Assembly: GCF_007859765.1 (NCBI RefSeq)
Contig: NZ_SIHJ01000001.1
Span: 2,109,311-2,173,310, forward strand
Direction: 5' to 3'
Length of the DNA stretch: 64,000 nt
Source: Posidoniimonas corsicana
GTDB lineage: Bacteria; Planctomycetota; Planctomycetia; Pirellulales; Lacipirellulaceae
Position numbers and translations under genes: made by a program. The notes beneath the pieces are model-generated. The model worked only from the letters and a program-made list of their open reading frames with translations, searched no databases and was not told the DNA's origin. Below, piece by piece: positions 1 through 9,749 of this stretch (positions are counted from its first letter, which is position 1; every line of letters starts with the position of its first letter).

Positions 1-3000
1 CCTCCAACTGTGGGGCGCGGTCGGCAAACTCGATCGCGATCTCACGAAGCCCACCTGACAGCACCCGCACCCTGGCCGCGACGTCGTGCTGAACGCCGCT
101 CTCGGTGCGCTGGTGGGTGGTCAGATGACTCACCTTGTAGCGGGTGGCGCCGGCCCGGATCGCCACGCGGGGCGGCGGCTGCTGCGCCGGCAGCTGAAAC
201 GTGCCGACCAGCATCTCGCGCTGCGCGGCCGCCGAAGCGTTGGAGTCATCCAAGGCCGGGGCATTCTCTTCGGCGAATCGCACCACGCAATCGGGCAGAC
301 GCCACAGCTCGACCCGCAGTGGGTCCGGCGTTCCAGTCGCCGCGCGCAGCACCGGCAGCGGTGTCGAGCGCCCGCTGGGCACGGACACCCTGCCGTAGAG
401 CTCCACCACCGATCCGGCCCCGAGCATCGCGTCCGCTGGTCGGAACACCACCACTCGGGAAGGCTGAGGCCGGGTTGCGCGCAGCGGTTGTGATCGTCCG
501 CCGGCCGTCAGCCGGCAGTCGATCAGCTCGAACGAAGTCGGCACACTGACCTCGAGCTTGCCGAGGGGCCATCCGGCGGGGTTGGCGCCAACCGTCAGCC
601 GCGCGGTCGACGCGGCCTGCCCAAGGACGAGCCTTAGCCGCTGATCGAGCGGGCCCGGCTCGACCGGCCGCATGTCCGACTGGACCTGCCAAAGAGCCAG
701 TGGGTCGGTCGCCGCCACCGCTCGATCGGGTGGCGATTCGGTCTCGTCGAGGGTCCACCGCGCGGCGAACTCCGCTGGGTCGAACGCGGCGACTCCTTCG
801 GTCGCTGGGGTCGTCACGACTAACTCGCGGCTGGAGGAAACCGCCATCATCCGCGATCGCAGATCAACTCCCGGCGGTGGCAGGGACGGGACCGAGAACC
901 GGCCCAGGCCGCCTCGCGGCAGCTCGACTGTGCCGGTGTAAACCAGTTGGGTCAGGCCGGGCTGCCACTCCGTCCGGGGCGACAGCTCGACTCGCCGCTG
1001 CGCGGTTTGGTCGGGGTCAGCCATCGGGAGGGTCGCCTGCAGAAGCTTCGGCAGCGGCGCCGTTCCCTCCAGCAGGCACCGCACTTCGAGCACCGCCCCG
1101 CCCGGCCGGAGGCTTAGCCACTGCAGTTGGTCGCACGCGAGCAGCTTGGCGGCGGCGTTCTTGCTTCCCGTTCCCCAACGCAGGAGCAATTCGTCAGTCC
1201 CCGAGAGGTCGGCCCGCAGCGCGCCCCCCGGCTCGATTGACTGCAGCGGCGTTGGCAGCTCCGGCGCTCGCACGTCGACGCTCGCGTCCGGAACCGACAG
1301 CCGCAACTCTGACAGGCTGCAACGCGGCAGGGCCAGACGCAGCACCGCCCCCGCGTCCTCCTCGCTCACGCTCGGGGTCAGCGAGAGCGTGACCCGGTGT
1401 GGGCCGGGCTCTGCGATAGTGACTGCGCAACCGTCGCCGTTGTCCCGCCACTCGAGCGGTGTGGCGATGCCGTCGATGTTGGCCTTTTCTCCCCACTTGG
1501 CTTCCGCCTGGCGGATCGCAAGCGGGAGCGGCGTGTCCCGGCGGCTGGTCCACACCTCGAGCGACAGCGTCCACGGATCAGCGTTCACGCCTTCGCCGGC
1601 CGTCAGCCCCTTGAGCGCCCCCTGGATCGAAATACGCTTCAACACCCACGCCGCGGGCGCCGCCGTGCGACCCCCGTCGGCGAGCTTGTTGAGCTGGTTG
1701 AGGAAGCCGCCTCGGAGGTACCACTTGTCGCCCTCCGGATTCCCGTCGGCGTCAACGGGGACGATCACCGTTTCGAGCGGCGGTTCTGCCACGGGCTGCG
1801 CCGCGACGGTTGGAGCGAAGGCGAGCAGGGCGAGGGCGGCGGAGGTCGGCGTTGCCGGCAGGGAAAACGAAGCCGCGTCTCGCATGGCCCGGAGCAATCC
1901 CGTCGACGCTTTCACGAGCGGGCAGAGCATCGCGCCCGCGACCAGCCCCAGCCACACCGCAGCGCCCCACACCGCTAGGGCGCCGGGCAGCAGCAACGCT
2001 AGAACCATCGCGGCCAGCGCGGCGGTGACCAGCGTGCGGGTCGCGTAGGGCCACCACCACGCGGATAGGCAAGCGATCAGCACACCGAGCGTCGCGGCGC
2101 CGCCCACAAGCTGGTCATGGTGGATAACCTTCAGCGCGGGCGCCGATGATCCGATGCACGCCACGTCGTAGCAGCGCCAGCCGGGCGGGCAGTCGGCAGC
2201 GCTGAACGCGTTGCCCTCTTCAGCTGGGGCGGTTGGCCACCAGGTTGCCGGATCGAACGGATCAAAGATGCCCGCCGGCAGCACGCTCGCGACCGGCCCG
2301 AGCAGGCGGTTGCGGTTGCTGGTTGGCTCGGGTCCGGCGTCCAACGACGGGCCGGACAACTCGTAAGAGCTGGGCAGCAGGAACCGCCAATTCCAGAACC
2401 CGGTGGCGTCTTCCACAACGCCGTCGAGCGGCAGCGGCGCGCCGGGCGCCCACTTCCGATTCGCGTCCTCGACCGCGATGTCGATCGTGCGAGTCGAATC
2501 GGCCGCGGGGAAGAGGAGCCGGTCGCGGTCCGCGTTGCGGTCTTCCTCGATTGGGAGTCCAAGTGTGTCCCGTGCGCTGAGCAGATTGGCGTTCTTCGGC
2601 AGCAGCAGGGAGCATGGCTGGGCCGCAGGGCGTACCCGGTAGGACAGCAGGTGAACCAGCCGCCCGGAGTCGAGCGCGCGGGTCTCGACGCGGAGGAGAC
2701 GCAGCGGCGGGTCTACCGGGCGACGCGACTGCCGAGTGAGCAGCGCTGAGAGGTCTTGGGCGCCGACACGCTCGGGGTCGTAGGCGAACGTCTTCTGATC
2801 GACATGAGCGGCCGTGTCGGCGTCCTGCGGCAGCGGGGTCAGCCCATTGCTGCGCAGCCCAGCGACGCCCGCCCCGGCGCCCACCAGGGTGAGCCGCCCC
2901 TGCTGGTCGCGTTCCCGCGTCAGCGACGGCAACGGGATGTCCAGCGGCGCCTGGTCTTGCGACGCGAAGGCGATCCGGAAGGTGGTGGTCGGCTGCCCGT

Positions 3001-5005
3001 CCAGCTTCAACGCGATGGCGCCGGACTGGTTGGGCAGCGAGTCGTCGCGTGGCGGCATCGGCGCCCGCTCGCCTAGGAGCAGCTCGGCCGACTCGGGCAG
3101 CGGCGGCTCAAATCGCACTAGTGCGATGCTGCTGGCGCCGTTGGCGGGGATTGTCAGGTCGGCCTGGTAGAGCCAGAGATCGCCCGAGTGCGAGACCCGA
3201 ACGTCGCAGCGGCTCAGGCGGCGGGCCGGTTCGCTCACCAGCTCCAACTCGCCGCCCGCCAGCAGCTGCGCTAATGGGATCTGCTGGGTCTTGAACAGCA
3301 GCGGCGCGTCCTCTTGGTCCTCGGGCGGCGGCGTCGGTTGCGGCGCGGAACGCAGCTGCACCTGCAGCGGCTCTGCCGCCGAGAGCTCGATCTGGTCGCT
3401 CACGACCCGGACACCACTCGGGTCGATCGCCAGCATCTCCGTGAGCGGCGTGCGGTCGCCGCGGAGGTAGCTGCGACGCGCCAGCGTCAGGGTGAGCGCC
3501 GGCGGCTGCTCGGCGAACGCGCCCGGCACCAGGCGGATGTCGATGTTCTTGGGGCCACGGTTCTCGTAGATATCCCACCGTTCGAGTGCCTCGGCGGGTT
3601 CGGCTTCGACTGCACGGACCGCCCAGCTGTCGCCGAGCGCGACACGCAGCCGCCGCAACGCGTGCTGACGGTCGCCGGCGAACTGGATCGTCACGGTCGA
3701 GTTGGCTAGGTGCAGGTCTCGCTGCCGGTCGATCCCGAGTTGGACGGAACGTGTCACGTTCACGGCGGGCGTTGCGACCCGGCGGCCGACCTGCAGCTGA
3801 ACCGACGCCTCGGGCCGGGAGAGGCGGAAGAACAGCTCCGCGCTTTCCTCTGCCGACGACGGCGCGGCGGCCGGAGTCGCGTAAGAGAGTTGAGCGATGT
3901 CCATCAGCGAGACCGGCTCCTCGAAGGCCACCGAGACGGCTCCCTCGGTCCAGCGGGCGTTGAGCAGCACGGGGGACGGGAGTGTGATCTGTCCGGACGC
4001 CTCGGGCGAGAGCAGCCACAGCTCGAGCAGGCAATCACCCTGCGGCGCCCGCGTGAGCGTGACGCGCGCGGTCGTTCCGCCCTCCTCTTCACTGAGGGTC
4101 CACTCCACCGGCAGCCCGTCCTGCGTTGCGCGGATCAGCCTGGCGCCGATTGGCAACGCGACCCGCACTGCGCCGGGCAGCGGCCGCGCCGAGCTGAGGC
4201 GGAACCGGCACTGGGTCTCGACCCCCGACTCGCGGATTGCGTGCCGCAGGTCCTGCGCCACGTCGATAGTCGCACGGGTGGTCGTGGGACGCGGACGCGA
4301 GAGCACCAGCCGGCCCGATGCGCCGGGCGCAACCTCGATCCGCCAGCGGGCCTGGCCTGCCCCCGGCGGCGCGGGCGTTGATGCGTCGCCGCCGGGCTCT
4401 TCCTCACGCACAATCGCGCGACTCATGCTGGGGGTCGTCCCCACCGGCAGGTCGAGTGCGAGGGTAGTGGTTGTCGCCGGCGGCAACCCAATCTGGTACT
4501 CCGACCGCGTATCGGAGACGCTTGCCGGCCGGCCTTCGAGCTCGAACCGGAGGTCGCCGCTGCGGTCGACCAGCACGCCGTGCGGCGCTGCTGGCGGCGG
4601 GCCCCAGTCGCCGAGCAACGCCGGCTCACCGCTTGGCGACCACGCGATTGAGGTGACCCTGGTCGCGCTGGCGGGCCAGGCGAGGAACGCCTCCGCGGCG
4701 CCGTTGAGGTCGACGCGTGCCTCGCCGGCGCCCGAGAGCACCGATCCGGTCAGACCGAGGTGCGCGCGGACGCTGTAAGCCGAGAACTGGTGCGAGGCCA
4801 TCGCGTCCGGCTCGCCCAGTCGCAGCAGCCGGAGCGCCTCCAACTGCGCGACCGGAACCCACGGTTCACCAGTCTTGGGCCACGCCTCGGGCTGATTGGC
4901 GGGGGCGAAGACCCGGCGGTACGGCGCTTCGGCGGGCTGTTCGGCGCCGGTGCCCGCAGCGCTAAGCGCGAACAGCAGTATCAGGGGTAAGGAGGTCGGA
5001 CGCAT
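1..5005 (-). CDS. Giant secreted/membrane protein, unknown function (3' end beyond the window)
   Basis: The frame is open from an ATG at 5005 to the window edge, giving more than 1,660 residues with no stop, so the C-terminus is missing. I do not recognise the family. An N-terminal signal peptide (about residues 1-21, ending near SAAGTGA) is followed by about 940 residues of beta-rich, Ala/Leu/Arg-rich sequence. A cluster of membrane segments lies near residues 963-1030, and a second signal-like stretch near 1043-1068 ends in a VAAQP-type site. A new module then begins near residue 1078 with VIVPVDADGNP. The gene starts 12 bp after the stop of the 1141-residue gene upstream, so the two are surely co-transcribed. 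Their shared layout (signal peptide, long beta-rich region, membrane cluster) suggests paralogy. The role is inferred only as envelope-associated. Confidence 0.85.
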   Translation of the reverse strand, partial: MRPTSLPLILLFALSAAGTGAEQPAEAPYRRVFAPANQPEAWPKTGEPWVPVAQLEALRLLRLGEPDAMASHQFSAYSVRAHLGLTGSVLSGAGEARVDLNGAAEAFLAWPASATRVTSIAWSPSGEPALLGDWGPPPAAPHGVLVDRSGDLRFELEGRPASVSDTRSEYQIGLPPATTTTLALDLPVGTTPSMSRAIVREEEPGGDASTPAPPGAGQARWRIEVAPGASGRLVLSRPRPTTTRATIDVAQDLRHAIRESGVETQCRFRLSSARPLPGAVRVALPIGARLIRATQDGLPVEWTLSEEEGGTTARVTLTRAPQGDCLLELWLLSPEASGQITLPSPVLLNARWTEGAVSVAFEEPVSLMDIAQLSYATPAAAPSSAEESAELFFRLSRPEASVQLQVGRRVATPAVNVTRSVQLGIDRQRDLHLANSTVTIQFAGDRQHALRRLRVALGDSWAVRAVEAEPAEALERWDIYENRGPKNIDIRLVPGAFAEQPPALTLTLARRSYLRGDRTPLTEMLAIDPSGVRVVSDQIELSAAEPLQVQLRSAPQPTPPPEDQEDAPLLFKTQQIPLAQLLAGGELELVSEPARRLSRCDVRVSHSGDLWLYQADLTIPANGASSIALVRFEPPLPESAELLLGERAPMPPRDDSLPNQSGAIALKLDGQPTTTFRIAFASQDQAPLDIPLPSLTRERDQQGRLTLVGAGAGVAGLRSNGLTPLPQDADTAAHVDQKTFAYDPERVGAQDLSALLTRQSRRPVDPPLRLLRVETRALDSGRLVHLLSYRVRPAAQPCSLLLPKNANLLSARDTLGLPIEEDRNADRDRLLFPAADSTRTIDIAVEDANRKWAPGAPLPLDGVVEDATGFWNWRFLLPSSYELSGPSLDAGPEPTSNRNRLLGPVASVLPAGIFDPFDPATWWPTAPAEEGNAFSAADCPPGWRCYDVACIGSSAPALKVIHHDQLVGGAATLGVLIACLSAWWWPYATRTLVTAALAAMVLALLLPGALAVWGAAVWLGLVAGAMLCPLVKASTGLLRAMRDAASFSLPATPTSAALALLAFAPTVAAQPVAEPPLETVIVPVDADGNPEGDKWYLRGGFLNQLNKLADGGRTAAPAAWVLKRISIQGALKGLTAGEGVNADPWTLSLEVWTSRRDTPLPLAIRQAEAKWGEKANIDGIATPLEWRDNGDGCAVTIAEPGPHRVTLSLTPSVSEEDAGAVLRLALPRCSLSELRLSVPDASVDVRAPELPTPLQSIEPGGALRADLSGTDELLLRWGTGSKNAAAKLLACDQLQWLSLRPGGAVLEVRCLLEGTAPLPKLLQATLPMADPDQTAQRRVELSPRTEWQPGLTQLVYTGTVELPRGGLGRFSVPSLPPPGVDLRSRMMAVSSSRELVVTTPATEGVAAFDPAEFAARWTLDETESPPDRAVAATDPLALWQVQSDMRPVEPGPLDQRLRLVLGQAASTARLTVGANPAGWPLGKLEVSVPTSFELIDCRLTAGGRSQPLRATRPQPSRVVVFRPADAMLGAGSVVELYGRVSVPSGRSTPLPVLRAATGTPDPLRVELWRLPDCVVRFAEENAPALDDSNASAAAQREMLVGTFQLPAQQPPPRVAIRAGATRYKVSHLTTHQRTESGVQHDVAARVRVLSGGLREIAIEFADRAPQLE

Positions 5006-5017
5006 TTCAAGAGGCGG

Positions 5018-8000
5018 TCAGGGCAGCGGGTTCGACACCTCAAGCGACACGGTCGGCGCGTTGGTTGAGACCGTGCCCCCGCCAACGTTGAGGTGGCCGT
5101 CCTGGTTCGTCGACGCGTGGCGGATCGACGTCGAGTCGTCGGAGAGGGTTACCAGCGTCTTCTTGCCGGGCGACAGGGTCAGCATCGCGACCCAGCCGGC
5201 GAACAACGCCACCAGGCCGATCGCCCCGGCCTGCGCCGCCATGGCGAGGTCGGCCGGCCGCCAGTAGCCAAAGAGCAGTATCAGCACGCACAAGAGCCCG
5301 ATTGCTACGTGGCGGACCCGCGGCGGGGAGTAGCCGATCACCAGGCCGATGGCCATCGCCAGCAGCGATGTCGCCAGCACAGCGATCTTCTGATCGATAG
5401 TTGTCACCCGCCAGGTCCCTTCAGGGAGGGCTAGCGCGGAGTAAAGGTACGCCCGCTCGCCGGCGTCGAGCGGCAGGTCTTGGTGGGTAGCGCCCACCCA
5501 CGACTCGAGCTGCGCGGAGTCCTTGACTGGGAGCCGGCGGAACCGGCCCTGCCGCCAGCCCGCGCGCCACGCCGGGCGGAGACCCTCGGGCGCCGAGAGC
5601 ATCCAGAGGTCGCTCGGCAGCACCACCTGCCAGTAGCACATGGCCTGCGAGGTGTCGGCCTGAATCTGCAGCGGGCGGAGGGTCATCTGACCACCGGACT
5701 CGCCGGACAGGGCCTCCACCCGGCGGGCCTCAACGGTGTGCTCGCCCGCCCCATCCTGCGGCAGCGGCACCCGCAGCGTGCGGGTGTCGAACGGCTCCGG
5801 CCGCACCGGCTGGCCATCAACCTGCACCACGATCGACTGCGGAGTCACGCTGGGCGGAGCCGTTAGCAGGACTTCTGGTTTGCCGGCCAGCACCCGCCAC
5901 GCGGAGCGTTGCTGAAGCGTCGCGCCGCGTCGCCAGCTCTGCCGCCACACGCGGGTGACCACGGTCGGCGTCTCAATCACTCGGCGGGGCGGAACGCGGG
6001 TCAGCCGCATTGCGCCCGCGCTGTTTGACCCCACCACGCGCAGCACACCCTCGCTCGATTCCTGCGTCTGCCAGGCGTCGGCCTCGTCGTCGACGCGGAG
6101 CGTCAGGGCGTCGGGCGACTCGATGGTGGCGTCGTGCTCGAAGGAACCTACCCCCGTGGGCGCCATTAGCGGTACGGACAGCGACCCCTGCTCGTCCGCC
6201 AGCTCGTCGGCGCCCGACGGCAGCCTGAAGCCCGCGACAAGGTTCAGAGCGCCGCTCCAGGGACGCGGCAGCTCCACCACGACACGCCGGCCGCCCGCCT
6301 GCAGCCGCCACTCAAGCTGCTCGCGGACGGTGGTGACCCGCGCGTCGTTGACCGACGGCGCGTCGGTCAGCAGGTAGAACGCCAGGTCGGTCCCATCGGT
6401 TATCGCGGGCGGCGCGTCGAACTCGATCCGCTCGCGGGGCTGCTTGCGGACCTCGAGGTAGAAGCTCTGCTCGACCGAGGTCTGGTCCTCGGCGATGGTC
6501 ACGCGGGCCCCCGCGGCGTTGGCGTGCAGCTCGCCGGCGCGGCGGGTGAGCACGCCGTACAGCCGCACAGCGCGGCCGGGGAGCTGGGCGTAGGCGTCGT
6601 CGCGGAAGCGGAACGTCTGCTGCGCCGTCGGCTCGCCGTCGGCGGCGGACGAAGGCGCCGGCTCGAGCATCTCGAACGTGCGAGGGTCGATGGTCAGCCA
6701 CAGGCTGGGGTCGACGGTGATCAGCAGGTCGCGGCGGTCGAGCGCGTAGGACGCCGGCTGGCGGGGCTGCGGCAGCACGACCTCGAAGGGATCGCCGTCG
6801 GGCGTCAGCGCGTAGCTGCGGGCGTGGAAGCCGACCGTGACGTTCCCCAGCCGCGGACGCAGCAACGCGAAGTCGAAGGTGCCGTCGTCGTCCTGCCCGA
6901 GCGAAGTGGCGTCGACCAGCTCGGCCGGTTCGATCGGGTCGGACGAGAGGGTCCAGCCGTTCAGGTCGAAGCCGAAGTCGAGGATCGGCGCGCCGATGAT
7001 CTGGTAGCGGGACGACACGTGCAGCAACGCCACGTCGGGCAGGATCTCGAGGTGGTAGCTGGGCGCCGCCTGGATGCGTGTCTCGCGTTGTCGCACCTCC
7101 ACCGGGATGCTGCCCTGGGGGCGGAAGCAGCGGACCGCGTAGTTCGGCTGTGGCGTCGCGAGCGAGGCGGGCAGATCCTCGACCGCGACCCGACGGGCGC
7201 CCCGCAGGTCGAACCATCTCAGACGCGTGTCCTCGTCAACGATGACGGCGTGGTAGCCTTCCTGGCGGACCGCGCCCAGCACCTCGAAACCCGCCAAATC
7301 GACACGCGACTGATTCGGCGGCTCGCTCCCCACGGCGCTGCCGATGGCCCGCTCGGTGGCGATCTCCACCGTCACGGGGCCGACCGTCCGCTCGGAGAGG
7401 AGCACCGTGCAGGTTCGCCCGTCAGCGCTCGGCTCGACACGCACGCCGTTGTCGGCGGCCGACTCAACCGGGATCCGCTTTGCGCCGGCGGGCAGGCGGA
7501 CCTGGAACCGATCGAACTCGCCGCCGAAGCTCCGCACCCGCAGCACCGCGGTCGACTTCACGCCTCCGCTGTCGATCGTGCTGGTGATCTCGCCTTCGGC
7601 GTCGAGCACCGTTTGCGCCGCGACCCGCGTCTGGTCCGGGCTGCGCCACCGCAGCCGCAGCGGGCCCACGCCCCCGGTGACCGACAGGCGGGCGCCCTCC
7701 TCCGCTTGGTCGACCTCCAGCAGCGCGCCCTCGATGGGCGCCACGTCGGTCGCCCTGCCTGAGAGTTGCAGCTGCAGCTTGGAGAGGATGGCGCGCGGCA
7801 GCGAGAGCGAGAGTTCGTTCGCTTGGCCCGACGTCCGGATCGGCGTCAGCAGGGAGAGCCCGATAGTGCGCGGCCCCTTGCCGGAGAGTGTCACGGCGTA
7901 AGCCTCGGCCTGGTCGGAGTAGCCGAACGCGTCGGTCGGCTGCAGGCCCGTGGGCTTCTTGTCGAGGACCGCGCCGCCGAACCCGATGGGCGCTTCGACC

Positions 8001-8443
8001 GGTTGGTCGGACAGCAGCTCCAGTTCAATGGTAACGTCGAATGCCGCGTGCCCGTTCTCCTGCCGCCCGCGGACGTCGACTTCGTTAAGTGTGAACCGCG
8101 GGCTCGCGGCCGCGGGGTCGCTCCCCTGGTAGGCCCGCCACGCCTTGGCGAACTCGTCGTAGGTCACGCCCACCACCGGGCGGGGCACGCCCGCGTCGTC
8201 GATCCAGATGGTGGTGTCGGGGCCGGCGGGCGCGGGCACCTTGGGCGGCGCGCTAGCGCCATCTTTCGGCGTTGGCGGCGGGGCGACCGGCGGCGGCGTT
8301 GCGGCGGTCGGGGCGGCTGGCTCGGCAACTGATTGAGCAGGCGCCGCTTGTCCGCCTAGCGTAGCCAGCAACGCCAGCGCGCAGCCGACCAGCCGCCACG
8401 ATCGGCGGATGGTGCGCGGCGGGCTCGTGGCGTCACTGGGCAT
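5018..8443 (-). CDS. Large secreted/membrane protein (1141 aa), unknown function
   Basis: The protein opens with Arg-rich residues and a hydrophobic stretch (VGCALALLATLGGQAAPAQ) typical of a Sec signal peptide. A Pro/Ala linker to about residue 65 precedes a long extracytoplasmic region predicted from its composition to be beta-rich. Three hydrophobic segments near residues 1015-1090 (LLAMAIGLVIGY, IGLLCVLILLFGYW, AIGLVALFAGWVAML) anchor the C-terminus, and a short polar tail follows. No catalytic motif was recognised. It is the first gene of a two-gene unit with the giant gene ending off the left edge (12-bp gap). No clear Shine-Dalgarno sequence precedes the ATG, which is common here. Planctomycetes carry many such large envelope proteins without known function, and a structural or cell-surface role is only a guess. 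Confidence 0.9.
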   Translation of the reverse strand: MPSDATSPPRTIRRSWRLVGCALALLATLGGQAAPAQSVAEPAAPTAATPPPVAPPPTPKDGASAPPKVPAPAGPDTTIWIDDAGVPRPVVGVTYDEFAKAWRAYQGSDPAAASPRFTLNEVDVRGRQENGHAAFDVTIELELLSDQPVEAPIGFGGAVLDKKPTGLQPTDAFGYSDQAEAYAVTLSGKGPRTIGLSLLTPIRTSGQANELSLSLPRAILSKLQLQLSGRATDVAPIEGALLEVDQAEEGARLSVTGGVGPLRLRWRSPDQTRVAAQTVLDAEGEITSTIDSGGVKSTAVLRVRSFGGEFDRFQVRLPAGAKRIPVESAADNGVRVEPSADGRTCTVLLSERTVGPVTVEIATERAIGSAVGSEPPNQSRVDLAGFEVLGAVRQEGYHAVIVDEDTRLRWFDLRGARRVAVEDLPASLATPQPNYAVRCFRPQGSIPVEVRQRETRIQAAPSYHLEILPDVALLHVSSRYQIIGAPILDFGFDLNGWTLSSDPIEPAELVDATSLGQDDDGTFDFALLRPRLGNVTVGFHARSYALTPDGDPFEVVLPQPRQPASYALDRRDLLITVDPSLWLTIDPRTFEMLEPAPSSAADGEPTAQQTFRFRDDAYAQLPGRAVRLYGVLTRRAGELHANAAGARVTIAEDQTSVEQSFYLEVRKQPRERIEFDAPPAITDGTDLAFYLLTDAPSVNDARVTTVREQLEWRLQAGGRRVVVELPRPWSGALNLVAGFRLPSGADELADEQGSLSVPLMAPTGVGSFEHDATIESPDALTLRVDDEADAWQTQESSEGVLRVVGSNSAGAMRLTRVPPRRVIETPTVVTRVWRQSWRRGATLQQRSAWRVLAGKPEVLLTAPPSVTPQSIVVQVDGQPVRPEPFDTRTLRVPLPQDGAGEHTVEARRVEALSGESGGQMTLRPLQIQADTSQAMCYWQVVLPSDLWMLSAPEGLRPAWRAGWRQGRFRRLPVKDSAQLESWVGATHQDLPLDAGERAYLYSALALPEGTWRVTTIDQKIAVLATSLLAMAIGLVIGYSPPRVRHVAIGLLCVLILLFGYWRPADLAMAAQAGAIGLVALFAGWVAMLTLSPGKKTLVTLSDDSTSIRHASTNQDGHLNVGGGTVSTNAPTVSLEVSNPLP

Positions 8444-8504
8444 GCGGAGCGGATGGAGGATGGAAGAAGAGACGAGGGCCTAGGGCGCCGATTCGCGGAA
8501 CTCC

Positions 8505-8541
8505 GGCCACACGCGTGAACGGCGGCCACACGCGTGAACGG
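8505..8541. repeat. Two tandem copies of an 18-bp repeat
   Basis: The 18-mer ggccacacgcgtgaacgg occurs at 8505-8522 and again at 8524-8541, separated by one base. It lies in the 247-bp gap upstream of the divergent-looking but co-oriented minus-strand genes at 5018-8443 and 8691-9482. Its core acgcgt is palindromic, so it could be a pair of protein-binding sites upstream of the 5018-8443 gene, or simple slippage. Nothing else was seen in this gap. Confidence 0.7.
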
Positions 8542-8690
8542 GTCGGACGGTGGTCGGTCGGACAGGGCTCCTCAACCTCCTATCCTACCGAGGAGCCGCA
8601 AGCCCTCAAAACAGAACGCCGCCGCGGTTTCCGTTGTTCAGGGCGTCCGCAGGCCGAACGGCCGGACCATTGTTGCGTCCTGCGCAACCG

Positions 8691-9482
8691 CTACCGCGTG
8701 AGCCGCGACACCATCTGCTGGTGGACAGCCGGGCTGCAGGCGGCGGTCAGGTTGGCCTGCCACAGGTCGAACGGCTCGCCCAACGGGCTTGATACGACGC
8801 CACCGGCCTCTTGGATCAGCAGAACGCCGGCCGCCACGTCCCAGGGCCGGATCTGCCGGGCCCAGTAGCCGTCGATCTTGCCGGCCGCCAGCCAGGCCAG
8901 GTTCATCGCAGCCGAGCCGGTGCGGCGGATCGCCCGGCACTGCGGGACCAGGGTTAGGAAGTCGAGCAGGTCGGGCGAGTCGGGCTGCACCTGAGGCGGC
9001 AGGCTCATCGACAGCAATGCGTCGCCCAACTGTCCAGTGCTACTGACTCGCAGCGGCTCTTCGTCGAGCCACGCGCCCTGCCCCGCGGCCGCCCAGTAGT
9101 GGTGCTCGCGTAGCGGGTCGTAGATGCAAGCCGCCACCGGTCGCGACGCCTGCACAGCGGCGATGGAAACCGCAAAGCAGGGGAACTGGTGCAGGTAGTT
9201 CGTGGTGCCGTCGAGCGGATCGACCACCCAGACAACGGCGTCGTCGTCGACGGGTGGGCGGTGGTTGTCGCCCTCCTCGCCCATCAAGAGGTGATCCGGG
9301 AAAGCCGACTGGATGCACTCGAACACTGCTTGTTGAGACGCAATGTCAGCATTGGTGACGAAGTCGTGCCGGCCCTTCTCGGAAACCTCGAACGAGTCCC
9401 GCAGTTCAATCAACCTTTGCCCACCCGCGCGGCCCGCCTGTTTCGCGACTTCAGCCAGCCTGTGTAGAAAGTTTGCGTCCAC
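8691..9482 (-). CDS. Inositol monophosphatase family protein
   Basis: This is a Mg-dependent phosphomonoesterase of the inositol monophosphatase (SuhB/CysQ/HisN-like) superfamily. The 263 residues match the usual length. Metal-binding signatures are intact: GEE at residues 68-70, DPLDGT at 88-93 and WDVAAG at 214-219. The substrate cannot be told from sequence; inositol-1-phosphate, histidinol phosphate or PAP are all possible within the family. The start is the ATG at 9482, which gives the normal N-terminal helix of the fold. It is cytoplasmic, with no signal peptide. The gene stands alone, with a 208-bp gap to the giant-protein pair downstream and a non-coding region with an RNA candidate upstream. 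Confidence 0.95.
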   Translation of the reverse strand: MDANFLHRLAEVAKQAGRAGGQRLIELRDSFEVSEKGRHDFVTNADIASQQAVFECIQSAFPDHLLMGEEGDNHRPPVDDDAVVWVVDPLDGTTNYLHQFPCFAVSIAAVQASRPVAACIYDPLREHHYWAAAGQGAWLDEEPLRVSSTGQLGDALLSMSLPPQVQPDSPDLLDFLTLVPQCRAIRRTGSAAMNLAWLAAGKIDGYWARQIRPWDVAAGVLLIQEAGGVVSSPLGEPFDLWQANLTAACSPAVHQQMVSRLTR

Positions 9483-9715
9483 AATGCACCTGAGGGAATA
9501 AGCCCCAACAGTCGGGGCGAAGGGTGGGTAGCAGGCGGCGGGTGATGACTCGTAAACCGTGCTGTCTTACGGTTTTGAGTAACGCGGCGCCTGCGGCGGG
9601 GAAGCGCCGGTGTGGGCAGAAGCGGCCCTTTCCGTAAACCCTGCCCAGGCGTGAGTTAAGGCCGCTTTTGATCCAGTCTGGCACATTTGGTCAAGGGTTT
9701 GAAGTGACAAAAGTC
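9483..9715. other. Intergenic stretch without a recognised gene
   Basis: This is the left part of the 496-bp gap between the phosphatase gene and the hypothetical gene at 9979. It probably holds the promoter of the minus-strand phosphatase gene, but no clear -35/-10 pair was picked out. No ORF in either strand looks protein-like. The rest of the gap holds the promoter, RNA and terminator listed next. Confidence 0.5.
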
Positions 9716-9743
9716 TGGACACGGCTCCCCGATCTGGTATCAT
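9716..9743 (+). promoter_or_regulatory. Sigma-70-like promoter for the RNA candidate
   Basis: A -35 box tggaca (9716-9721; five of six matches to TTGACA) and a -10 box tatcat (9738-9743) are separated by 16 bp. Transcription would start near 9750, just before the closing stem of the structured RNA. This is seen in the sequence only, and promoter consensus in planctomycetes is poorly known. Confidence 0.45.
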
Positions 9744-9749
9744 TTCAGA

